This document shows, piece by piece, positions 52,537 to 61,370 of a stretch of 64,000 nucleotides of DNA. Numbering within the stretch: the first letter of the stretch is position 1; every line of letters begins with the position of its first letter. This DNA is from Leptolyngbya boryana PCC 6306 (GTDB lineage: Bacteria > Cyanobacteriota > Cyanobacteriia > Leptolyngbyales > Leptolyngbyaceae): assembly GCF_000353285.1 (NCBI RefSeq), contig NZ_KB731324.1, forward strand, positions 1,258,577-1,322,576, given 5' to 3'. The position numbers were made by a program, and so were the translations under genes. Below the pieces are notes generated by a model that worked only from the letters and a program-made list of their open reading frames with translations, was not told the DNA's origin and did not search any database.

Positions 52537-53963
52537 AGTCGTCCTTGAAAAACACTATGCGAAATCGTAGAACCTAAGCAGGTTCTACCTCTAGAACCAT
52601 CACAGCGCGAAACAATTTGCGAAGATTGAACCCGCACCCTGCGAGTAAAGCATTGAGACTATCGCCAAGCTGCCCTTTGAGATAGTTGCGCCCTAAACAG
52701 TGGTCGCTTTTGCTATGTCCAATCACAGGCTCAATGGCACTCCGCCGTTTGAACAATCGTCGCGCCTTCCCGGTGCGTTTGCGGGTGTCACAGACGAGAA
52801 CTTCGACATCCTGCGGGTGATGGTCTTTGCCCCGAAATCCCTGATCCACGGTGGCATGGTTGGGACGAATGTCTGTGAGTCGCTCGACTTGCTCAATGGC
52901 GGGAGTGAGAGTGGAGCCATCATACGGGTTGCCATGCTGGGCAGCAATGCCCACAATCCAATTGCTGGCGTTCGTGGTCGTCAGCACGACTTTGCAGCCA
53001 AACTCGTAGGGTTTGTGCGCTTTGCCTTTGGCGATGCACTCGACTTCTGGAGCGTGAATGCTGTAGCACTTGCCTTTGTCCTGCTTCTGCTGTTGATAGA
53101 TTCGCTTGGCAGATTTGAGCAAGACCGCAACGGCTTCGGGCATCGGCTTCAGTTTGCGTTCTAAATCTCGAATCACTCGTCCCAAGTAGGTGCGTAAGAT
53201 GCGGGTTTGCTTCTGAGCGCGTCGTCCTTGTCGAGCAGCGGCATAGCGACTTTGTTTGAGCAGTACTTGTTTGCCCACCCGCACGTAAGTTTGTCGCAAC
53301 TTCACCTGATGTTTTCGGGCCATCCGCACCAGCGTTCGTCTGGCTTTGTCGTACAACCGCGCATCGGTAGGAAACGCGATGGCTTTCTCTTGCACGGTCG
53401 TATCGACAATCACTTGCTTCACATCCTGGGGTGACAATGCCTCGCATTGCATGGCGGTCTTGATCACTTGTGACAGCAGTTTTTCCAGTCCATCGACTCC
53501 GACTCGTCGTCGCCAGTTCCCTAAACTCGATGGATGACAAGGCAACTGATGCTGAAAGGTCTCTTCTCCGCAAAAGTACTGCCAGTATGGGTTTTCCACC
53601 CATTTTGCCACGACTGATTCATCGCTCTCGTTGTACAACGCCTTCAGGTAATGCAGTCCCACCATCAACCGTACAGGCAATGGCGGTCGCCCTCCGTCGG
53701 TGGTCATCGTTGTGCCAAAGTCTTGCTCCAAACTCTCCCAGTCCAGCAGATTTGCCAGTTTGAACAACGCATGCTGCGCGTTCAGTTGGGCTTTCAGTTT
53801 TGGAGCTTCTGAGCTTGATTTTCCGGATGGTGTTTTCGAGAATCCGGTCATGGGTTTTGCAAGATTTTGAACAGTTTGAGTGATTTTCTTGCAATATTAT
53901 CATTGTTGCTCATTGCTTAGAAGCCTCATCCCGATTACGCTTCTAGGTTTTTCAAGGACGACT
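52537..53963 (-). mobile_element. Complete IS5-family insertion sequence (1427 bp)
   Basis: Ends are perfect 17-bp inverted repeats: AGTCGTCCTTGAAAAAC at the left and GTTTTTCAAGGACGACT at the right. They are flanked by AAGT on both sides (52533-52536 and 53964-53967), a 4-bp target duplication. The single transposase gene is intact. Both signs point to a recent and possibly still mobile insertion. Confidence 0.93.
52574..53851 (-). CDS. IS5-family transposase
   Basis: A 425-aa DDE transposase. The N-terminal family block includes RPPLPVRLMVGLHYLKALYN, ESDESVVAKWVENPYWQYF and HPSSLGNWRRRVG. The catalytic acid residues are in VIVDTTVQEKAI, TVDQGFRGKDH and RRSAIEPVIGHSKSDH (D, D, E). The C-terminal FNLRKLFRAVMVLE is complete. 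The reading frame has no interruption. Confidence 0.95.
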   Translation of the reverse strand: MTGFSKTPSGKSSSEAPKLKAQLNAQHALFKLANLLDWESLEQDFGTTMTTDGGRPPLPVRLMVGLHYLKALYNESDESVVAKWVENPYWQYFCGEETFQHQLPCHPSSLGNWRRRVGVDGLEKLLSQVIKTAMQCEALSPQDVKQVIVDTTVQEKAIAFPTDARLYDKARRTLVRMARKHQVKLRQTYVRVGKQVLLKQSRYAAARQGRRAQKQTRILRTYLGRVIRDLERKLKPMPEAVAVLLKSAKRIYQQQKQDKGKCYSIHAPEVECIAKGKAHKPYEFGCKVVLTTTNASNWIVGIAAQHGNPYDGSTLTPAIEQVERLTDIRPNHATVDQGFRGKDHHPQDVEVLVCDTRKRTGKARRLFKRRSAIEPVIGHSKSDHCLGRNYLKGQLGDSLNALLAGCGFNLRKLFRAVMVLEVEPA

Positions 53964-54021
53964 AAGTAGAGGAATTCAATTGGTCGATCGTCGTCATTGA
54001 GCAAGTTCCTTCAACAAGAAA

Positions 54022-54047
54022 CCGGAGTCGAAATTGCTCGACTCCGG
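54022..54047 (-). terminator. Terminator after the EF-G-like gene
   Basis: CCGGAGTCGA (54022-54031) pairs with TCGACTCCGG (54038-54047), loop AATTGC; the minus strand continues GTTTCTTG. It lies 33 nt after the stop of the GTPase gene. Confidence 0.75.
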
Positions 54048-54079
54048 AGACGCTGATCCTTAGAGAGATAGATCAAAAA

Positions 54080-56104
54080 CTAACGTTTACCGTTGCTGTG
54101 CCCAGTCGTGACGAGAACTCTTTCGGCTAGCTTATCGGGGACTTCTTGCAGATGATCGAATTCACACTGGAAGAATCCGACTCCCATCGTTTGCGATCGC
54201 AGTTCTACAATTAAGTCATGCATTTCTGCTTGGGGCAGGAGCACAACGACATCATCCCAACCTGTCCAACCCTCTTTCGCGTCGTAGCCTAGTACTTGAC
54301 CGCGACGACCACTCGACAGCCGTAGCACCTTTGAAGTGAAATCCGTTGGAACAGAAATCACAGCTTTGACGATCGGTTCTAGTAACACAGGCTCACACTT
54401 CGCCATGCCTTCCTGCATTGCAATCCGAGCGGCTTGCTTGAAAGCTTGCTCCGAACTATCAACACTGTGATAGGAACCATTCGTTAAAGTCACAGCAATA
54501 TCGACAACTGGGAACCCTAGTGGTCCCGTTGTGAGATACTCCCGTACACCCATTTCTACTCCTGGAATGTACTGTTTCGGAACGACTCCACCCACAATTT
54601 TTTCACCAAACCGGAAGCCATCCCCGCGTGCAACAGGCTGAATGTCGAGATAGACATCTCCAAATTGTCCATGTCCGCCTGTTTGGTGCTTGTAGCGACC
54701 ATGAGAGTTTGTGGATTTGCGAACGGTTTCTTTGTAGGGAACTTGCGGCAGATGCGTCACCATTGGGAGATTGTACTTGCGGCGTAAGCGATCGAGTGCA
54801 ACTTGCAAGTGAATTTCACCCTGTCCCCAGAGAATGATTTCATGGGTATCGCCATGCTGTTCCCAACGGAGCCCAGCATCTTCTTCTAAGAGTTTTGCAA
54901 GTGTTCCAGTTAGCTTCACTTCATCATTGCGCTTCTCGGCTTGAATTGCCATGGCAAAGACAGGTTTGATCTGCTCAGGCTGACGCAGTGCTGGAACTTC
55001 TGCTGGCGAAAGGGTATCGCCTGTTTTAATGCCTTCCATTCGGGCAAGTGCAACAATCTCACCTGCATGAGCTTCATTGATACTTTGCTGTTGTTGCCCC
55101 ATCAGGCGATACATTCCACCGATGCGTACTCCATTTAAGGTCATGCCGTCTGTGATGGTGCCTTGCCAAACGCGAATCAGAGAGAGCTTGCCTCCTTGTT
55201 GAGTGTTGTAAGTTTTGAGCACTTGAGCGATTTCTGCATCAGATTTGATGTTGCGGCGTTCTGCGATCGCAGTTGGCTCTGATGTTTCTTGTAGTAATGC
55301 TTCGAGTAAAGGACGCACACCATAATCGCGATCGGCGCATCCAAAGAACACAGGCACAATCAAGTCAGCACCCAGTTCCATTTTCAGATCGTTCAAAATC
55401 TCTTCTTCGGGTGGCTCAATTTCTTCTAAAAGTTCTTCTAGCAGGTGATCATCCCAATTTGCGAGCGTTTCCAGCATTTCCATACGGGCAAGCTGCTCTT
55501 CTTCTTTGAGTTCATTGGGGAAAGGAACTGGGTCAGCAGGTGCGCCCGGATGATAGTGGTAGGCTTGCTCGTTGACGAGATTGATAAAGCCTAAAATCGA
55601 TTCGCCCCGGCCAATCGGATATTGATGCGGAATCAGTGGACGGCTTGAAACAGCTTTGAGCGCGTGTAGAACTTCCATGAAATCTACATCAGCGCGATCC
55701 ATTTTGTTCAAAAATACGAAGTGCGGAATTTCCCAATCGTCTAGGAATTTGAACAAGGGCGATAGAGTCATCACTCGATCGACGACAGGTTCGCAGACGA
55801 CAACCACTGCATCTACGCCGATCAGGGCGTTCAAGGTTTCCTGAGCAAATTCTACCGATCCGGGACAGTCAAGGAAGGTAAACCGCACGTCTTCATAGAC
55901 GGTGTGTGCTGCGTTGACTTCAACGGTCATTTGGCGATCGCGGGCTTCTTGGCTGCTGTCTCCGACAGTGTTTTTGTCTTGAACCGTTCCTTTGCGAGAC
56001 ACTGCTTTGGTGACCCAAAGTAGGCTTTCGAGTAAGGTGGTTTTGCCGCTCAGGTAAGGACCTACGATCGCCACACTTCGGATGCCGATAGAATTACCTT
56101 TCAT
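54080..56104 (-). CDS. EF-G-like translational GTPase with atypical G motifs
   Basis: A 674-aa five-domain GTPase. The P-loop is GPYLSGKTTLLES in place of GHVDHGKT. G3 reads DCPGS, so the usual catalytic His of DxPGH is Ser; G4 is NKMD. Domain IV reads HGRYKHQTGGHGQFGDVYLD and domain V TMGVGFFQCEFDHL. This matches the EF-G-like paralogue class (FusA2/EF-G2), not the main EF-G, which is usually in the str operon with rpsL, rpsG and tuf. Its role in cyanobacteria is not settled; ribosome or stress functions are possible. The start is ATG 56104. Confidence 0.85.
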   Translation of the reverse strand: MKGNSIGIRSVAIVGPYLSGKTTLLESLLWVTKAVSRKGTVQDKNTVGDSSQEARDRQMTVEVNAAHTVYEDVRFTFLDCPGSVEFAQETLNALIGVDAVVVVCEPVVDRVMTLSPLFKFLDDWEIPHFVFLNKMDRADVDFMEVLHALKAVSSRPLIPHQYPIGRGESILGFINLVNEQAYHYHPGAPADPVPFPNELKEEEQLARMEMLETLANWDDHLLEELLEEIEPPEEEILNDLKMELGADLIVPVFFGCADRDYGVRPLLEALLQETSEPTAIAERRNIKSDAEIAQVLKTYNTQQGGKLSLIRVWQGTITDGMTLNGVRIGGMYRLMGQQQQSINEAHAGEIVALARMEGIKTGDTLSPAEVPALRQPEQIKPVFAMAIQAEKRNDEVKLTGTLAKLLEEDAGLRWEQHGDTHEIILWGQGEIHLQVALDRLRRKYNLPMVTHLPQVPYKETVRKSTNSHGRYKHQTGGHGQFGDVYLDIQPVARGDGFRFGEKIVGGVVPKQYIPGVEMGVREYLTTGPLGFPVVDIAVTLTNGSYHSVDSSEQAFKQAARIAMQEGMAKCEPVLLEPIVKAVISVPTDFTSKVLRLSSGRRGQVLGYDAKEGWTGWDDVVVLLPQAEMHDLIVELRSQTMGVGFFQCEFDHLQEVPDKLAERVLVTTGHSNGKR

Positions 56105-56334
56105 ATCTGACCTCTTGAATTAAGTGAAATGCAGAACATACCTCGATCGCATTTCTGTAAATGTAATCTCTAAATTTCTGCATTGAAGAGTGCAAAAATC
56201 AGACATTAAATTTACAGCGCGATCGAAGCTTGAATTGAGATAGAAAATCGGGAATTTCTGAATCTGAAATTATTCAGTCTATGGATTATCAAATTGATTG
56301 CATCCAATCGATTGAAATCTCAGATTGTCTTAAC

Positions 56335-56361
56335 AAAAATGGGGCGCGTTGAGCACCCCAT
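56335..56361 (-). terminator. Rho-independent terminator of hpf
   Basis: On the minus strand ATGGGG pairs with CCCCAT (56356-56361 and 56339-56344), followed by TTTTTGTT. It is seven nt beyond the stop. Confidence 0.85.
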
Positions 56362-56367
56362 CTTGTC

Positions 56368-56997
56368 TTATGAAATTAGCGAGCTGGCAGTCTCAGTCGC
56401 GTGTTTACCATTCCCATTTTGGTGAGTGTGTCCGTTGCCGTTGCGCGGTTGAATGACACCGTATCCCCCGTGATTCCGTTCATAAGCGACGTTGATTTCA
56501 CCCGTCTCGATATTGCGGAACATATAGAAGTCATGTCCGACAAGTTCTAGCTGCTCGATCGCTTGATCAACGGTCATCGGTGGCATTGAGAAATACTTCG
56601 TCCGAACCACTTGGGCAGGCAGTTCCGGTTCTCGGTCGAGCCGCAACTCTTCTACCACAGGCTGTCCTTCTAGAAGTTCAGTCGTTTTTTCATGACGATG
56701 ATTTGCACGTTTTTCTTTGTATTTTCGGAGTCTCCGACTAATTTTATCTGCGACTAAATCAATACTGGCGTAAAGATTTTCGCTGGCTTCTTCGGCGCGA
56801 ACGACAGTTCCGTTCGCATAGATCGTGACCTCTGCAATTTGTTTTGCAACGCGAGGGTTTCGGGCGACAGAGAGATGAACATCGACTTCGGTTGTTAATG
56901 CCTGGTAGTGGTTCACCGCTTTTTCAATTTTTTGGTGAACGTACTCTCGAATCGCATCTGTGATTTCAATGTTCTTTCCCTGAATCACAAGCTTCAT
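56368..56997 (-). CDS. hpf: Ribosome hibernation promoting factor, long form (LrtA-type)
   Basis: A 209-aa protein. The N-terminal S30AE domain (1-105) has [39 protein letters not shown] and [19 protein letters not shown]. The C-terminal dimerisation domain (about 125-190) has [20 protein letters not shown] and [20 protein letters not shown] (seen in part). Long HPF makes 100S ribosome dimers in stationary phase or dark; cyanobacterial LrtA is light-repressed. The ATG at 56997 has GGGGAGGAG eight bases upstream; a longer frame lacks support. A terminator follows. Confidence 0.94.
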   Translation of the reverse strand: MKLVIQGKNIEITDAIREYVHQKIEKAVNHYQALTTEVDVHLSVARNPRVAKQIAEVTIYANGTVVRAEEASENLYASIDLVADKISRRLRKYKEKRANHRHEKTTELLEGQPVVEELRLDREPELPAQVVRTKYFSMPPMTVDQAIEQLELVGHDFYMFRNIETGEINVAYERNHGGYGVIQPRNGNGHTHQNGNGKHATETASSLIS

Positions 56998-57195
56998 ATA
57001 AGCTGCTCCTCCCCTGGAATGGTGGGTGATTAACTTCACACTAGCACTTTGGTATTGCAGTAAACAGTTCGGTTAAAAATGTTTTGCATCTGTTGACAAT
57101 TCTTGATTCAAAAAGGGCGGTGATCTCCCCTGTTTCTCGCTTGATCTTTCTGCAATTTTGAGCGAATCTTATTAATCGGGGATTCACCAAGCTCT

Positions 57196-57852
57196 ATGCG
57201 ATCGTGTTTTTTGTACTCTCAAGGGTTAGTGCCTTATCAAACTGCCTGGAAATGGCAGCGATCGCTGGTGAATGAGCGCAAAGAGAATGCGGCTCTCGAT
57301 GATATTTTAATTTTGCTAGAACATCCTCCTGTTTACACACTTGGACAGGGTTCGGATATCGGATTTCTCAAGTTTGCTCCGGGTGAGTATGAATTGCATC
57401 GAATTGAGCGCGGTGGAGAAGTAACCTATCACTGCCCTGGGCAACTGGTGGGCTATCCGATTTTGAATTTGCAGTACTATCGCAAGGATTTGCATTGGTA
57501 TCTGCGACAGTTGGAAGAAGTGATCATCCGAGTTCTAGCAATGTATGAATTAGAAGGAATTCGGATTCCAGGATTGACTGGGGTTTGGGTTGAGGGACGA
57601 AAGTTAGCAGCGATTGGGATAAAAGTCAGTCGTTGGATTACGATGCATGGGTTTGCGTTGAATGTCTGCCCTGATTTGACTGGATTTGAGCGAATTGTGC
57701 CGTGTGGGATTGCAGATAAGCCGGTCGGAAGTTTGGCGCAGTTTGTTCCAGGCATTACGGTCGAAGAGGTCAAAGAAAGAATTGCGATCGCGTTTGCTGA
57801 AGTCTTTGAAGTCACTCTCCATGAACACACTTTCTCGTCGGGGCAAGCATAA
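57196..57852 (+). CDS. lipB: Octanoyl-[acyl-carrier-protein]:protein N-octanoyltransferase
   Basis: A 218-aa enzyme. The start [33 protein letters not shown] (lipoyl synthase-like HP), [18 protein letters not shown] and [21 protein letters not shown] (with the Lys) fit LipB, and [20 protein letters not shown] carries the catalytic Cys. It transfers octanoyl from ACP to lipoyl domains. The 3' end overlaps the kdpD-type gene by 32 nt. Confidence 0.94.
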   Translation: MRSCFLYSQGLVPYQTAWKWQRSLVNERKENAALDDILILLEHPPVYTLGQGSDIGFLKFAPGEYELHRIERGGEVTYHCPGQLVGYPILNLQYYRKDLHWYLRQLEEVIIRVLAMYELEGIRIPGLTGVWVEGRKLAAIGIKVSRWITMHGFALNVCPDLTGFERIVPCGIADKPVGSLAQFVPGITVEEVKERIAIAFAEVFEVTLHEHTFSSGQA

Positions 57853-58906
57853 GATTTTCATCGGCATGTCGCCTGGTGTTGGGAAGACGGTCAAGATGCT
57901 TGAAGAAGCGCGCGGCTTGAAACAAGAAGGTGTCGATGTTGTCATCGGGCTACTCGAAACGCATAACCGAGAGGAAACCGCGCAAAAAGCGATCGGGCTA
58001 GAACAAGTCCCCCGCCAACAACTGCTGGTTTCGGGAGTTGTCCTCACTGAAATGGATACAGCAGCAGTGATGGCTCGCCAGCCTCAGCTTGCGTTGATTG
58101 ATGAGCTAGCGCATACGAATGTGCCAGGTTCAAAGTACGAGAAGCGATATCAAGATGTCGAAGAAATTTTGGCAGCGGGAATTGATGTGTTCTCGACCGT
58201 CAACATTCAGCATCTAGAAAGCTTGAATGATCTGGTAGCTCGAATTACGGGCGTTGTTGTCCGAGAGAGAATCCCCGATCGCGTTTTAGAACAAGCCGAT
58301 GAGATTGTCGTAGTTGATGTGACTCCTGAAACGTTGGAGGAGCGGCTCAAAGATGGCAAAATCTATGCGCCTGAGAAGATTGATCAAGCTTTGCAAAACT
58401 TTTTTCAGCGTCGGAATTTGATTGCACTTAGAGAGCTAGCGCTGCGAGAGATTGCAGATAATGTTGAAGAGAAGGAAATTGAAAGTGAGAATGCTTCCTT
58501 CTGTAACATTCATGAGCGCATCTTAGTCTGCATTTCGACTTATCCCAATTCGATTCAGTTACTTCGGCGCGGAGCTAGAATTGCAGGATATATGCACGGG
58601 CTACTTTACTGCCTGTTTGTCAACGCGCCGGATCGATTTTTAACGAAAGCAGAAACCTTACATATTGAGACTTGTGAGCAGATCTGTCAGGAGTTTGGCG
58701 GTCAATTTATTCGCGTGACAGAACCCGATCGAGCAAAAGCGATCGCACAAGTTGCTCAAGAGTACCGAATTACGCAAATTGTGATTGGGGAAAGTCGTCG
58801 ATCGTACTGGAGCACTTTGATTCGCGGCTCTCTGACTCAGCGATTGCTAAAATCCTTGCGCAACATTGATGTGCATATTATTGCAACAGAGCCACGAGGA
58901 AATTAA
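57821..58906 (+). CDS. KdpD N-terminal-type sensor protein without histidine kinase
   Basis: A 361-aa protein. The KdpD domain has a Walker [19 protein letters not shown], then [40 protein letters not shown] and [20 protein letters not shown] (each in part). A Usp-like domain covers about 245-360 ([37 protein letters not shown]). There are no transmembrane segments and no histidine kinase. It is a stand-alone form seen in some cyanobacteria. It overlaps lipB by 32 nt and has no kdpABC genes in the window. It may sense potassium or second messengers such as c-di-AMP, as Usp-containing KdpD proteins do. Confidence 0.88.
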   Translation: MNTLSRRGKHKIFIGMSPGVGKTVKMLEEARGLKQEGVDVVIGLLETHNREETAQKAIGLEQVPRQQLLVSGVVLTEMDTAAVMARQPQLALIDELAHTNVPGSKYEKRYQDVEEILAAGIDVFSTVNIQHLESLNDLVARITGVVVRERIPDRVLEQADEIVVVDVTPETLEERLKDGKIYAPEKIDQALQNFFQRRNLIALRELALREIADNVEEKEIESENASFCNIHERILVCISTYPNSIQLLRRGARIAGYMHGLLYCLFVNAPDRFLTKAETLHIETCEQICQEFGGQFIRVTEPDRAKAIAQVAQEYRITQIVIGESRRSYWSTLIRGSLTQRLLKSLRNIDVHIIATEPRGN

Positions 58907-59919
58907 CGCACGCGCACAAATCCTGCTTTCGCGATCGCCTCCTGTGCTGGAGTACTCAAAAGCAGATTCGCATATGCTTCACCTGCTTGTTGTTCTCTGC
59001 TATTGTTTTGTTTCACAATTACCGAAAGATTGCGGGTCAGCGGATAAGTGCCATCCTGAAAGGCTTTTGTATTTAATCGATTCCGAGTTGGACAAGTTGC
59101 AAGCGATCCTTCGTAAGCTGCAACAAACTGATTCGTCGTTCCCAACGGCATTGTTTTCACAGTACACTGCGGCACAACTTCAGGCGCTGAAGCAAAGTAG
59201 ATTCCCCCAGGAGTTGAGCCTACTTTTTGTAATCCCTCTGTTGTGGTGCCAACAATCTGAGTCGTTGCAGGTAAAGGCTGTCCTTTGAGTACTTGCTCAG
59301 AGAAGATATTGCCATCGAGATCCCGACGTGAAAAAACGACGATCGCTAAATCCTGCCCGCCGACTTGTTGCCAATTGGTAATCCGCCCTAAGTAAATCTC
59401 GCGGAGTTGATCGAGGGTTAATCCCGGCGCAGATTGAGAGGGGTGAACTGCGATCGCAATGCCATCGATCGCGATGGGAATTTCTTTCAAGCTCAAGCCT
59501 TTTTGCTGTGCGTCTTGCTGCTCTTGTGGCGTGATAGGTCGTGAAGATTGAGCAAACTGAATTTGACCATTCAACAACATCTGAATGCCGACTGCTGAGC
59601 TAGGCGCGCTGCCAACTGGATTCACATAACGCAGTCGAAATTCGGGACGAGCAGCTTGTAGTGCTGCATCCACACTCAAACGAATCGGTGCCCAAGACGT
59701 ACTGCCACCATAATTAAAAATTCCAGGTGGGACATTCTGCACCTCTGTCCAATCGGCTGAGGGCTTTGAATTGGGCAAAGCAGTCGTAGAGGGCTTCGGC
59801 TCAAAATTACCAACCGGAATGCCTGATTTCTCAGCTAGCCACCAAACGCCAGCAGCAATCAAGCTACCTGTAATCAACAACGAAAAAAGTAAAGCAGGGG
59901 CTTCGTTTTTCTGAGTCAT
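58903..59919 (-). CDS. PstS/SphX-type phosphate-binding protein, membrane-anchored
   Basis: A 338-aa protein with one N-terminal transmembrane segment (LLFSLLITGSLIAAGVWWLA) in place of a cleavable signal peptide. The binding-protein fold contains FNYGGSTSWAPIRLS, AQSSRPITPQEQQDA, LDQLREIYLGRITNWQQVGG and GTTTEGLQKVGSTPGGIYFA. The family covers phosphate receptors of Pst systems and related sensors. It starts within the kinase stop (4-bp overlap), and its own stop overlaps the convergent kdpD-type gene. No pst transporter genes are near. Confidence 0.87.
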   Translation of the reverse strand: MTQKNEAPALLFSLLITGSLIAAGVWWLAEKSGIPVGNFEPKPSTTALPNSKPSADWTEVQNVPPGIFNYGGSTSWAPIRLSVDAALQAARPEFRLRYVNPVGSAPSSAVGIQMLLNGQIQFAQSSRPITPQEQQDAQQKGLSLKEIPIAIDGIAIAVHPSQSAPGLTLDQLREIYLGRITNWQQVGGQDLAIVVFSRRDLDGNIFSEQVLKGQPLPATTQIVGTTTEGLQKVGSTPGGIYFASAPEVVPQCTVKTMPLGTTNQFVAAYEGSLATCPTRNRLNTKAFQDGTYPLTRNLSVIVKQNNSREQQAGEAYANLLLSTPAQEAIAKAGFVRVR

Positions 59920-61292
59920 AAGAGTCGAGAAACTAGGTTGAATATTAAACGAAATACAAGTCCGATCGCGAGTGCAACCAACGCCGTTAAGCCTGCAAAA
60001 ATTAAAACATTCAGTGCCGGATGACCTGCCCGAACAAATTCACCTGCCTCATTTAGCTGCCTGACAAATCCAACCGTCAACAGTGAAACGCCTGCCAAAA
60101 TCACGAGATCAATCTTTTCAATGAATCGCCAGTACTGTGCCAAGAGCAGAATTCCAACCAACATCAGCCAGAAGGTCGCACTGATGAGGGTTGTTCCGAG
60201 CAGGCTCACCATTGCGATCGCTAAAATGCCTGCCTCAAATCCAGTGAAGATTGATCCGCCGATCCATTCTAGGGTTGAGAAGCGGGAAATAATCGGCGAT
60301 CGCTGAGGAGTCGGAGTGGGGAGTGGGGGAGTGGGAGGTGGGGGAGTGGGTTTTGGAGCGAGGGCGGCGAGCACTTCAGTTGCAGATTGAAAGCGCTCTG
60401 CTGGAGCATGACGCAGCATACGATCGAGGACATCTGCAAATTGCGAACTGACTTGAGCCTGCTTTCGCCAATTCCACTGGTTGTTATAGCTATCAAATAA
60501 ATCTTGCGGCGATTTTCCAGTGAGTAACATCACACAAGTGGCTGCTAGAGCGTACAAGTCACTTGCAGGAAAAACCTGGCTGCCTGAAATCTGTTCGGGC
60601 GGAGCAAATCCTGCGGAGTAAATCCCGGTTGAACTTTGAATATTTCCAACCGCCTTTGTGACAAATTTGACTGCTCCGAAATCGAGCAAGTAGAAGCGCC
60701 CATTCTGATGACGCATGATATTAGAAGGCTTAATATCCCGATGAATTGAGCCATTCTCATGCACAAACTCTAAAATCTTCAGGGTTTGCTCTAGAGCGTT
60801 GCGCATGTCTGACTCAGAAAATCTTCCGTTTTGAACTAGCTCTGCTTCTAAGGTTTGCCCTTCAATATATTCCTGAACTAAGTAAAAGAATTTGGCGTTT
60901 TTCGGAGAATTCGGATCAGTGACTTCAAAAAACGCGAACAAATCGGGAATCTGCGGATGTTCTCGTCCGAGTTGCTCGAGCACTTCGGCTTCTCGTTCAA
61001 ACAGATCTTGAGCAACTTTGAGCTGAGCAGGCTTGAGATTGCCAGAAGGTTGAAACTGCTTGACCACACACGATCTCATGCCTGGCGTATAGCGATCGCG
61101 CGCCAGAAATGCTGTGCCAAATCCGCCTTGTCCCAATAATTTTGTCGGCAAATACCGTCCCACCAATATCAATGGCATGCCACAATGCATACAAAATTTC
61201 TGGGGAACAGATTTTAAGATGTTGGGGTCGTCTAGGTCTGCGAAATGATTCACAGGACGGGCACAACCAGGACGAGTGCAGTGTAGCTGCAT
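59916..61292 (-). CDS. Zinc-ribbon Ser/Thr protein kinase with C-terminal membrane domain
   Basis: A 458-aa kinase. The N-terminal four Cys (C5, C10, C34, C37) form a zinc-ribbon seen in cyanobacterial SpkB-type kinases. The kinase core has a Gly loop LLGQGGFGTAFLARD, SIHRDIKPSN and LLDFGAVKF, APE-like region FAPPEQISGSQVFPASDLYA. A Pro/Thr linker (about 313-330) leads to about four transmembrane helices. The kinase is thus membrane-bound with a cytoplasmic catalytic domain. It is directly coupled to the PstS-like gene. The linker is encoded by G-rich DNA. Confidence 0.9.
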   Translation of the reverse strand: MQLHCTRPGCARPVNHFADLDDPNILKSVPQKFCMHCGMPLILVGRYLPTKLLGQGGFGTAFLARDRYTPGMRSCVVKQFQPSGNLKPAQLKVAQDLFEREAEVLEQLGREHPQIPDLFAFFEVTDPNSPKNAKFFYLVQEYIEGQTLEAELVQNGRFSESDMRNALEQTLKILEFVHENGSIHRDIKPSNIMRHQNGRFYLLDFGAVKFVTKAVGNIQSSTGIYSAGFAPPEQISGSQVFPASDLYALAATCVMLLTGKSPQDLFDSYNNQWNWRKQAQVSSQFADVLDRMLRHAPAERFQSATEVLAALAPKPTPPPPTPPLPTPTPQRSPIISRFSTLEWIGGSIFTGFEAGILAIAMVSLLGTTLISATFWLMLVGILLLAQYWRFIEKIDLVILAGVSLLTVGFVRQLNEAGEFVRAGHPALNVLIFAGLTALVALAIGLVFRLIFNLVSRLL

Positions 61293-61370
61293 AGAGACTC
61301 ACGAATTCGGTGCGTTTACCTACTAAAGTAACCTAGTGTGTCAAGCCTGGCACTATTTCTTAGTATTTTT

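Noticed and set aside
52920-53603. Overlapping frame (227 codons) inside the IS5 transposase
   Set aside because: A shadow of the intact transposase; the DDE residues are in the main frame.
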